In this document: piece after piece, positions 1 through 4,674 of the stretch | How the letters are laid out: each line of letters opens with the position of its first letter | Numbering within the stretch: position 1 is the stretch's first letter | DNA from: Sedimentisphaerales bacterium | GTDB taxonomy: Bacteria > Planctomycetota > Phycisphaerae > Sedimentisphaerales > SM23-30 | Assembly (NCBI GenBank): GCA_030640865.1 | Contig: DAOWIP010000550.1 | Location: 1-5,408 of the forward strand | Length of the DNA stretch: 5,408 bases | Direction of reading: 5' to 3' | Notes under the pieces: generated by a model | Database searches by the model: none | Seen by the model: only the letters and a program-made list of their open reading frames with translations | Told to the model about the DNA's origin: nothing | Translations under genes and position numbers: made by a program

Positions 1-204
1 ATTCTTGTTCAATTTTCGCCCAATATAGAGAAGTATGGTTAATCAATGGTTGCCAGACTTGTACGGATGGTGTTTCTGTTTAATTGCGACACAGCCTGTG
101 CGCTCAGGGCAGGCTCTTTCAGGGCTAATCAAGAGAAGACCCCCCCCCCGATTTTACATCGGGGGCTAACAAGGAAAAGAACCCGCGTACGATTACTTTT
201 TTAC
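1..204. other. Non-coding stretch downstream of tRNA-Leu
   Basis: No supportable gene on either strand. The plus-strand reading frame across 46-261 runs antisense through the tRNA and gives the LDSNQ-type peptide typical of false genes called over tRNAs, so it is not annotated. The stretch holds a 6-bp inverted repeat (AGCCTG at 93-98, CAGGCT at 110-115, 11-base loop) and a stronger hairpin at 145-165, listed separately. The left part (1-60) is AT-rich, but I see no promoter there with acceptable spacing. Confidence 0.6.
140..165 (-). terminator. Ten-C run and perfect 8-bp hairpin, possible terminator after tRNA-Leu
   Basis: On the plus strand CCCCCGAT (145-152) pairs perfectly with ATCGGGGG (158-165) around a 5-base loop. 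The left arm is part of a run of ten C (140-149), so the stem can slip. Read on the minus strand it comes about 40 bases after the tRNA-Leu gene and is followed by five more G and then the T-rich TCTTCTCTT. The tail is not a clean U run, so a role as terminator of the fabF-tRNA transcript is inference. The hairpin itself is plain in the sequence. Confidence 0.4.
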
Positions 205-288
205 TGCCCGGGACTGGATTCGAACCAGCACGAGGTTGCCCTCACCAGCCCCTCAAGCTAGCGCGTCTGCCAATTCCGCCACCCGGGC
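205..288 (-). tRNA. tRNA-Leu (anticodon GAG)
   Basis: Complete class II tRNA of 84 nt. The acceptor stem GCCCGGG (288-282) pairs with CCCGGGC (212-206), with discriminator A at 205. The anticodon stem CTAGC/GCTGG (261-257 and 249-245) encloses the loop TTGAGGG, with anticodon GAG at 254-252, reading CUC and CUU codons. The long variable arm (244-230) has a GAGG/CCTC stem capped by GCAA. The T loop TTCGAAT (224-218) is canonical, on a 5-bp stem with one G-U pair. The 3' CCA is not encoded (the next bases are GTA), so it must be added by the CCA-adding enzyme. The gene starts 23 bases after the fabF stop with no promoter in the gap, so it may be co-transcribed with fabF and released by RNase P. 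Confidence 0.97.
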
Positions 289-311
289 CGGAGTATTCAG
301 GTTGAAATGAA

Positions 312-1550
312 TCATATTTTGCCGATTATCAGCGAGGCGTTATGCCCGCCGAAACCGAAGGAATTGCTCATAACATATTTTATCTGCTTTTCGCGGGGCA
401 CCTTTGGGGTGTAATCCAGATCACACTGTGGATCAGGGTTGTCCAGATTAATGGTCGGCGGTATGATGGAATCCCTTATAGCCAATGCTGAAACTATCAG
501 TTCCACTCCGCCGCTGGCGCCGAGCAGATGCCCCAAATGGCTTTTAGTACTGCTGATAGCCACCTTCATGGCGTGTGGGCCGAACAATGCCTTGACAGCG
601 TTGGTTTCACTTAAGTCGTTTAGTTGGGTGCCGGTGCCGTGGGCGTTAATGTAATCGATCTGTGTGCAATCGATTTGAGCATCAGCCAAGGCGGTCTTCA
701 TTGCATTATGGGCACCTCTACCGTCCGGTGCCGGCTGGGTGATGTGTTTGGCATCAGCGGTCATACCATAACCGACCAGTTCAGCATAAATGCGAGCGCC
801 GCGTTGCCGGGCATGTTCATAATCTTCCAGCACCACTATGCCCGCCCCTTCACTAAGGACAAAACCCTCACGGTCCCGATCGAATGGCCTGGACGCACGC
901 GTCGGTTCATCGTTGCGTCTGCTCAGTGCCTTCAGTGCACAAAAACTGGCCAGTCCCAGACTCGTCAACGCCGCCTCACTGCCACCGGTAACCATCACAT
1001 CGGCTCGGCCGGATTGTATCTGGCGAAGGGCATCGCCTATCGCATGAGCGGCTGAAGCACAAGCAGTAACCACCGATGTATTGGAACCGCGAAAATTAAA
1101 ATGAATGGAAACATTCGCGCTGGCAGCATTGACCATCAATTTAGGAACGCAAAAAGGACTTACGCGGTCCGGGCCGCGCTGCAGAAGTTTGCAATGTTCT
1201 TTTTCCAGTTCCTCCAGACCACCGATTCCAGAGCCAACTATAACCCCACAACGGTCCAGGTCGGTCTTGTCCAAATCGAGTCCGCTATCCTTAACAGCCT
1301 TGATCGCCGCAGCGAGGGCAAACAGGGCAAAGCGGTCTATCCGTTTAGACTGCCGCTTGTCAAGGAATTCGCCGGGATCGAAATCAGTAATTTCACCCCC
1401 GATCCGGACAGGGAATTTCGAGGTATCAAACCTCTCTATCTTTTTCACGCCACTTTTGCCGGCGCAGATATTCTCCCAGAAAGCCAACAGGGTTTTACCC
1501 AGGGCCGTCATTTGTCCCAGACCGGTTATAACAACTCGCCGTCGGGCCAT
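312..1550 (-). CDS. fabF: 3-oxoacyl-[ACP] synthase II (KAS II), FabF
   Basis: Cytoplasmic condensing enzyme of fatty acid elongation: it takes an acyl chain from ACP onto its cysteine, decarboxylates malonyl-ACP and makes 3-oxoacyl-ACP two carbons longer. The protein has 412 residues, the usual length for FabF. It opens with RRVVITGLG (residues 4-12). The Cys-His-His triad is visible: Cys164 in VTACASAA, His304 in NAHGTGT and His341 in KSHLGHLLGASG, with the structural Lys336. The C-terminal NSFGFGGHN (396-404) holds the gating phenylalanine. The thiolase fold therefore appears intact. The ATG at 1548-1550 is preceded by an AGG eight bases upstream and gives the expected N-terminus. It is the last protein gene of the fab cluster, separated from acpP by 117 bases that contain hairpins. 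A chain-length or secondary-metabolite KAS is less likely given the neighbours acpP, fabG and fabD. Confidence 0.97.
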   Translation of the reverse strand: MARRRVVITGLGQMTALGKTLLAFWENICAGKSGVKKIERFDTSKFPVRIGGEITDFDPGEFLDKRQSKRIDRFALFALAAAIKAVKDSGLDLDKTDLDRCGVIVGSGIGGLEELEKEHCKLLQRGPDRVSPFCVPKLMVNAASANVSIHFNFRGSNTSVVTACASAAHAIGDALRQIQSGRADVMVTGGSEAALTSLGLASFCALKALSRRNDEPTRASRPFDRDREGFVLSEGAGIVVLEDYEHARQRGARIYAELVGYGMTADAKHITQPAPDGRGAHNAMKTALADAQIDCTQIDYINAHGTGTQLNDLSETNAVKALFGPHAMKVAISSTKSHLGHLLGASGGVELIVSALAIRDSIIPPTINLDNPDPQCDLDYTPKVPREKQIKYVMSNSFGFGGHNASLIIGKI

Positions 1551-1578
1551 AATAAATACCTGTTGACGATACCGTCAA

Positions 1579-1616
1579 AAGCCTAAAAAACGCACAAAAA
1601 CCTGCGTTTCCGGCTT
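1579..1616 (-). terminator. Terminator-like hairpin between acpP and fabF
   Basis: On the minus strand a 7-bp stem AAACGCA/TGCGTTT (1609-1603 and 1594-1588) with an 8-base loop is followed at once by TTT, making a run of six T in all. An outer 5-bp stem, AAGCC (1616-1612) with GGCTT (1583-1579), can extend it across an internal loop. It lies about 50 bases after the acpP stop and about 30 bases before the fabF start. The stem is modest in G+C, so partial termination or 3'-end protection of the acpP message, with read-through into fabF, is the likely effect. That role is inference. Confidence 0.5.
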
Positions 1617-1640
1617 AAAAGTCAAGACACTTCGAACTTT

Positions 1641-1654
1641 TGACGCTGGCGTCA
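1641..1654 (-). repeat. Short palindrome after acpP
   Basis: TGACGC and GCGTCA are perfect 6-bp arms around two bases (1641-1646 and 1649-1654). The palindrome lies 13 bases after the acpP stop codon. It may fold as a small hairpin upstream of the terminator-like structure at 1579-1616. In addition CTTTTGAC at 1637-1644 can pair with GTCAAAAG at 1574-1581, which would enclose the whole terminator hairpin, so alternative folds are possible. There is no T run after it, so it is not a terminator by itself. Confidence 0.35.
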
Positions 1655-1667
1655 CCTGTTAGGAAAA

Positions 1668-1937
1668 CTACTTGTCTTCGCTTTTGTTACCGTCCTGGCC
1701 GGCAAACTCTTTAATATGGTCGATAGCCTGCCCGACAGTCTGAATCTTTTCTGCTGACTCATCAGGTATGCTCATATCGAACTCATCTTCGAATTCCATC
1801 ACCAACTCGACCGTGTCCAGGCTGTCCGCATTGAGATCATTGACAAAGGAAGTCTCACGGGCAATCTCGGCCTGATCCACACCTAACTGTTCGGCCACAA
1901 TAGCCTTAACTTTGGCTTCAATTTCACCGTCCGTCAC
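1668..1937 (-). CDS. acpP: Acyl carrier protein, AcpP
   Basis: Small acidic four-helix carrier that holds growing acyl chains as thioesters on a 4'-phosphopantetheine arm. It is the shared substrate of all the fab enzymes here. The attachment serine is in [18 protein letters not shown] (Ser39 of 89 residues, codon 1821-1823), the classic DSL motif, followed by the acidic helix II that docks partner enzymes. I choose the GTG at 1935-1937 as start because a perfect AGGAGG (1945-1950) lies seven bases upstream and because the protein then begins [13 protein letters not shown], as ACPs do. The longest reading would start at another GTG (1968-1970), adding 11 residues ([10 protein letters not shown] and the initiator) that are really the ribosome binding site region. 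The C-terminal tail [10 protein letters not shown] is somewhat longer than usual and hydrophilic. It probably has its own promoter at 2049-2077. Confidence 0.96.
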   Translation of the reverse strand: MTDGEIEAKVKAIVAEQLGVDQAEIARETSFVNDLNADSLDTVELVMEFEDEFDMSIPDESAEKIQTVGQAIDHIKEFAGQDGNKSEDK

Positions 1938-1944
1938 TATCGTA

Positions 1945-1950
1945 CCTCCT
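1945..1950 (-). promoter_or_regulatory. Ribosome binding site that sets the acpP start
   Basis: AGGAGG on the minus strand, a full Shine-Dalgarno core, seven bases before the GTG at 1937-1935. It lies inside the longer open frame that begins at 1970 and so rules that upstream start out as the main one. It is the strongest ribosome binding site in the window, fitting a very abundant protein. Confidence 0.85.
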
Positions 1951-2048
1951 GGCAATTTGCCGTACTTCACAAATATCCGGGGACAGACACACCGCCTATC
2001 CGATTATTGTTCATACTATACATTTGTGGGTCATTATCAAACCGCAGT

Positions 2049-2077
2049 AATATAACCGCTGACAAACCACGATTCAA
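2049..2077 (-). promoter_or_regulatory. Sigma70-like promoter upstream of acpP
   Basis: On the minus strand TTGAAT (2077-2072) and TATATT (2054-2049) are separated by exactly 17 bases, matching TTGACA and TATAAT at four and five of six positions. It lies in the 160-base gap between fabG and the acpP GTG start, and predicts a transcript start near 2042 with a leader of about 105 bases. This would give acpP (and fabF by read-through) expression independent of fabD-fabG. It is inferred from consensus only. Confidence 0.5.
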
Positions 2078-2097
2078 GTCTTTTTACACTTATACCC

Positions 2098-2844
2098 TTA
2101 CATTGCCATGCCACCATCGACACCTACCACCTGTCCGGTAATATAGCCGGCCTCATCCGAGGCCAGAAACGCCACGGCGTTGGCTACGTCCTCCACCTGC
2201 CCAAAACGGCTCATAGGAATAGCCATTTTGGCATATTCCTTGACTTTATCCGGAAGCACATCAGTCATCTCGGTGATAATGAAGCCGGGTGCGATGCAAT
2301 TGGCGGTTACATTTCTTTTAGCCAGTTCGCGGGCGACAGTTTTGGCCATTCCTATTAAACCTGCCTTGCTGGCCGCGTAGTTGGCCTGGCCGGCATTACC
2401 CATCACCCCAGCCACACTGGCGATATTGATGATTCGGCCCCAGCGATTACGCATCATCGACCTGGCGGCTCCGCGGGTCGCCACGAAGGCGGCCTTAAGA
2501 TTAATCTCGATAACCCGGTCAAAATCTTCGTCGCTGATCGCGAACACCAGATTATCACGGGTGATCCCGGCGTTATTAACCAGTATCCCCACGCCTCCAT
2601 GCTCATCCGCCAGCCGTTCGATAGTCTCCGTAAAGGCCTGGGAATCGGTAATATCGAGCTTTTCAGTGAGAATATCGTTGTTTTCCAGGCCCTGTTTTTG
2701 GGCCACTTCTTTCAGTTCGCTCAGTTTTGCCTCGTCGATGTCTATCGCTACTACCCGTCGGCCCTGTCGCGCCAAGGCCAGTACGATAGCACGACCAATT
2801 CCCCTTGCCCCACCGGTAACAATTGCCAGTCGTTTTTCCGACAT
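2098..2844 (-). CDS. fabG: 3-oxoacyl-[ACP] reductase, FabG
   Basis: NADPH-dependent reduction of 3-oxoacyl-ACP to (3R)-3-hydroxyacyl-ACP, the first reductive step of each elongation cycle, in the cytoplasm as a tetramer. The protein has 248 residues, typical for a classical short-chain dehydrogenase. The Rossmann motif TGGARGIG is at residues 10-17 and NNAG at 90-93. The catalytic tetrad is Asn115, Ser143, Tyr156 and Lys160 (YAASK). APGFIITEMT (185-194) and the C-terminal GYITGQVVGVDGGMAM are typical of FabG. The ATG at 2842-2844 has GGAG seven bases upstream. It starts 26 bases after the fabD stop, so the two are surely one operon. Other short-chain dehydrogenases share the motifs, but the C-terminus and the context make FabG very likely. 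Confidence 0.97.
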   Translation of the reverse strand: MSEKRLAIVTGGARGIGRAIVLALARQGRRVVAIDIDEAKLSELKEVAQKQGLENNDILTEKLDITDSQAFTETIERLADEHGGVGILVNNAGITRDNLVFAISDEDFDRVIEINLKAAFVATRGAARSMMRNRWGRIINIASVAGVMGNAGQANYAASKAGLIGMAKTVARELAKRNVTANCIAPGFIITEMTDVLPDKVKEYAKMAIPMSRFGQVEDVANAVAFLASDEAGYITGQVVGVDGGMAM

Positions 2845-2870
2845 TATATTTCTCCAAAAACTTCTGTGTA

Positions 2871-3824
2871 TCAGCCACCTACAGTCAGAATTTTAACTTT
2901 TTGTTTGCGCGCCCGGCTTATTTTCTTTAGCAGGCCGGTCAAAACCCTGCCAGGCCCGATCTCGACAAAGCGTTCCGCTCCCTGCTCAAGGAGAAACTCA
3001 ATCGACTGCTGCCATCGCACCGCTCCAATTAGTTGCCGCAGGAGTTTATCCGGAATCTGCTCGCTGTTATCATAAACCAGTCCATCCACATTGGCAACAA
3101 CTTTCATCCGCGGCTGTGAGAAATTACACTCTTTCAGTGCCAGACCCAACTGCCGGGCCGCCGGCGCCATCATTTCCGTATGAAACGCCCCCGCTACCCG
3201 CAGCGGTATTGCCCTGATCGCGCCAAATTCCTTCGCCCGCTCGGCTGCCCGCTCACAAGCCCTGACCGATCCGCTCAATACAATTTGCCCCGGACAGTTG
3301 AAATTGACCGGTACAAGCAGTGGCTCCAAGGCGTCTTCCTCTTGCGGCGATTCCTCTAAAACAGCCTGACAGAGCCTGTTCACCTGCTGCTCGTCCAGAC
3401 CCAAAATCGAGACCATAGTCCCTTTCCGCTGTCCGGCCGCAGCCTGCATCGCCCGGCCGCGTAACTGCACAAGTCTCAGTCCGTCCTCAAAGCCAATCGC
3501 TTTGCCGGCATACAGAGCCGTATATTCGCCTAAGCTCAAACCCAGGCACGCCTCCGGCTCGACCTGGGCCAACTCTTCCTCTGTTTTTCCCATTCGCAGG
3601 GCCGTCAGGCAGGCCACACTGGTTACGAATATTGCCGGCTGTGATATTTCTGTTGTGTCCAGTTTCTCAGCAGGCCCCTCAAAGCAAATCTTCGCCAGAT
3701 CATAGCCCACGATATCGTTGGCCCGCCGGTACAGTTCGGCAAGCTCCGGGACACTATCAGCCAACTTTTGTCCCATCCCCACCTGCTGCGCCCCCTGGCC
3801 GGGAAACATAAATACTGTATTCAA
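2871..3824 (-). CDS. fabD: Malonyl-CoA:ACP transacylase, FabD
   Basis: Moves malonyl from CoA to ACP, supplying the extender unit for FabH and FabF. The protein has 317 residues, slightly longer than the E. coli enzyme. FPGQGAQ (7-13) forms the oxyanion region, the nucleophile Ser97 is in GLSLGEYTAL, Arg122 in QLRGRAM would bind the malonyl carboxylate, and His215 in AGAFHTEMM completes the dyad. EIGPGRVLTGLLKK (288-301) is the usual C-terminal element. The nucleophile motif reads GLSLG instead of the common GHSLG. The start is a TTG (3822-3824): it has AAGGGG seven bases upstream and gives MNTVFMFPGQG, whereas the next ATG (codon 6) would clip the first strand. The ribosome binding site lies in a small hairpin (3827-3840). 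About 100 bases separate it from the upstream zinc-finger gene. I see no convincing promoter there, so it may depend on read-through from upstream. Confidence 0.96.
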   Translation of the reverse strand: MNTVFMFPGQGAQQVGMGQKLADSVPELAELYRRANDIVGYDLAKICFEGPAEKLDTTEISQPAIFVTSVACLTALRMGKTEEELAQVEPEACLGLSLGEYTALYAGKAIGFEDGLRLVQLRGRAMQAAAGQRKGTMVSILGLDEQQVNRLCQAVLEESPQEEDALEPLLVPVNFNCPGQIVLSGSVRACERAAERAKEFGAIRAIPLRVAGAFHTEMMAPAARQLGLALKECNFSQPRMKVVANVDGLVYDNSEQIPDKLLRQLIGAVRWQQSIEFLLEQGAERFVEIGPGRVLTGLLKKISRARKQKVKILTVGG

Positions 3825-3826
3825 AC

Positions 3827-3840
3827 CGGAACCCCTTCCG
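3827..3840 (-). promoter_or_regulatory. Hairpin carrying the fabD ribosome binding site
   Basis: On the minus strand CGGAA and TTCCG (3840-3836 and 3831-3827) form a perfect 5-bp stem with GGGG in the loop. The AAGGGG that should act as Shine-Dalgarno sequence is thus half in the stem and half in the loop, seven bases before the TTG start. This could temper translation of fabD. The pairing is seen; the effect is inference. Confidence 0.4.
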
Positions 3841-3897
3841 CAATCCCTATATGCTCAAGCAAAATTAACGAGAACCTCTAAAAATTCGATACTCTTG

Positions 3898-3917
3898 ACA
3901 TAAAGTCGTGTTTATGT
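3898..3917. repeat. Inverted repeat between zinc-finger gene and fabD
   Basis: ACATAAA (3898-3904) and TTTATGT (3911-3917) are perfect 7-bp arms around six bases, beginning six bases beyond the stop of the zinc-finger gene. There is no T run on the minus side, so it is not a standard intrinsic terminator. It could be a weak hairpin, an operator or a relic of the right boundary of the inserted segment. Confidence 0.35.
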
Positions 3918-3923
3918 GCTAAC

Positions 3924-4148
3924 TCAAGCGGCATAACGCAGCACTTCGATTACAACTCCATGCCGGACAGCTTGTTCAGCCAGCTTGTGGACTTTTTCTG
4001 TTACCTTCTCGCATAAATAATACTCACCGCAGTTTCCACAGATTTCGGCGGGCACCTCTTTAATCACAACAGTTGTTTGGCCGCGTTCGAGAGTTACGGT
4101 AGTCGTGCCGTCATAAGTTTCACCTTGTTTGCAGATAACACACTTCAT
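3924..4148 (-). CDS. YgiT/MqsA-type zinc-finger protein, putative antitoxin
   Basis: Small protein of 74 residues. CxxC pairs at Cys3/Cys6 and Cys37/Cys40 should bind one zinc ion, as in the N-terminal domain of the MqsA (YgiT) antitoxin family. A beta-rich middle (TTTVTLERGQTTVVIKEVPAEICGNCGE) lies between them, and the C-terminal part (VTEKVHKLAEQA) looks helical. Unlike full-length MqsA there is no helix-turn-helix domain, so it probably does not repress its own promoter by itself. Its ATG overlaps the stop of the upstream DUF4258-like gene (ATGA, 4145-4148), with AGGAG nine bases before the start, which indicates translational coupling. From family knowledge, such finger proteins commonly pair with a small DUF4258 protein and neutralise it. 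That function here is inference from family and layout. Confidence 0.8.
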   Translation of the reverse strand: MKCVICKQGETYDGTTTVTLERGQTTVVIKEVPAEICGNCGEYYLCEKVTEKVHKLAEQAVRHGVVIEVLRYAA

Positions 4149-4435
4149 TTTTTTATTCTCCTGTTTTTGAAATCATCGGCCCATAATTCAATATCGGGAA
4201 CGTATGCCGTAATGACAATTCCTGTCTGTTGCTGCTTGTTCATCGCCAAAACAACATGAATAGGAGTGTTTCGCACAAATCCAAGTATTAAGCAGCTTGG
4301 ATAAGGAGTGTCATCCTGGTAATCAAAGATCACTTCGCCTTCGCGAATGACATCAAGTACGTCGTCTTTGTCCAGTCCGCGATGAAACATTTGTCGAGTT
4401 GCACGGCCGCTGAACACAATGCGTTCACAATCCAT
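4145..4435 (-). CDS. DUF4258-like protein, putative toxin of a TA pair
   Basis: Protein of 96 residues resembling the DUF4258 family, which is distantly related to RelE/MqsR-like toxin folds. Features seen: an N-terminal helix region (RATRQMFHRGLDKDDVLDVIREGEVI), then the family-like segment DYQDDTPYPSCLILG, a strand PIHVVLAMN, and the C-terminal ITAYVPDIELWADDFKNRR. I choose the ATG at 4433-4435 because AAGGA lies seven bases upstream; in-frame TTG and GTG codons just before it (4439-4441 and 4436-4438) sit too close to that site. The gene order, with this gene before its zinc-finger partner and a 4-base overlap, is that of a bicistronic toxin-antitoxin unit. Toxicity, presumably against RNA or translation, is not proven by the sequence. 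No signal peptide or membrane segment is seen. Its G+C is lower than that of the fab genes. Confidence 0.78.
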   Translation of the reverse strand: MDCERIVFSGRATRQMFHRGLDKDDVLDVIREGEVIFDYQDDTPYPSCLILGFVRNTPIHVVLAMNKQQQTGIVITAYVPDIELWADDFKNRRIKK

Positions 4436-4476
4436 CACCAAATCCTTTTACTATCTATTCCCATGCTACTATAAAC

Positions 4477-4488
4477 AAATTTAAATTT
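4477..4488. promoter_or_regulatory. 12-bp palindrome upstream of the TA-like pair
   Basis: AAATTTAAATTT is a perfect palindrome, 41 bases before the ATG of the DUF4258-like gene. On the minus strand a possible -10 box TATAGT follows a few bases downstream, with only a poor -35 (TTGGTA at 19 bases). It might be an operator for the pair, but in DNA this AT-rich a 12-base palindrome of A and T may arise by chance. Confidence 0.3.
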
Positions 4489-4527
4489 CAATTACCAAAT
4501 CATATAAATCAAAGCGATCAATGTGTT

Positions 4528-4671
4528 TTAACGGTTCACCGTACACTTGGTAGCTGTCCCACTTCCAACAAATGGATCAAGGGCAAACTCTCCTTCATGT
4601 GTAAATAGTTCTATGATCTTCTTATAAAGAGAAATAGGAAATGTTGCGGGATGCATTTTCATATTATACCA
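4528..4671 (-). pseudogene. Remnant of a DNA methyltransferase (N6-adenine/N4-cytosine type)
   Basis: An open stretch from the fabH stop to a TAA at 4528-4530 reads, in part, WYNMKMHPATFP, then a helix ISLYKKIIELF, then FALDPFVGSGT. This is the arrangement near the C-terminus of beta-class DNA methyltransferases: the HPATFP segment (motif X region) followed by motif I, DPFxGSGT, which binds S-adenosylmethionine. From the first ATG (4660-4662) only 44 residues are coded. The catalytic (D/N/S)PP(Y/W) motif and the target-recognition part, which should come first, are missing, and after GSGT the frame soon loses family character and stops. It is thus truncated at both ends and cannot be a working enzyme. 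It begins directly after the fabH stop codon and in the same frame. Another frame continues with a protein-like stretch to a TAA at 4481-4483, perhaps more of the same relic after a frameshift. Confidence 0.75.
4663..4671 (-). promoter_or_regulatory. Extended -10 promoter element just after fabH
   Basis: The minus strand reads TGGTATAAT (4671-4663): a perfect TATAAT with the TGn extension. No good -35 is found at 16-18 bases, but an extended -10 can do without one. It starts four bases after the fabH stop and would drive transcription through the methyltransferase remnant and the TA-like pair, possibly on to fabD. The expected start point near 4656 falls inside the remnant, so the match may be chance, because the same bases also encode the remnant's Trp-Tyr-Asn. 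Confidence 0.4.
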
Positions 4672-4674
4672 CGC

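Noticed and set aside
93..115. AGCCTG/CAGGCT inverted repeat as a terminator
   Set aside because: Only 6 bp with an 11-base loop and no T run on the minus strand; it is noted in the non-coding stretch entry only.
46..261. Plus-strand open frame of 71 codons ending LDSNQHEVALTSPSS
   Set aside because: It runs antisense through the tRNA-Leu gene; this peptide type is a well-known artefact of tRNA complements, and it has no family match that I recognise.
624..1586. Long plus-strand open frames opposite fabF
   Set aside because: They are complements of a clearly conserved gene, with biased low-complexity composition and no recognisable domain.
2381..3075. Plus-strand open frames opposite fabG and the end of fabD
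   Set aside because: Shadows of conserved minus-strand genes; no ribosome binding site or family features.
3895..3900. Perfect TTGACA on the plus strand
   Set aside because: No acceptable -10 box at 16-18 bases (GCTAAC at 17) and no plus-strand gene downstream; it partly overlaps the inverted repeat at 3898-3917.
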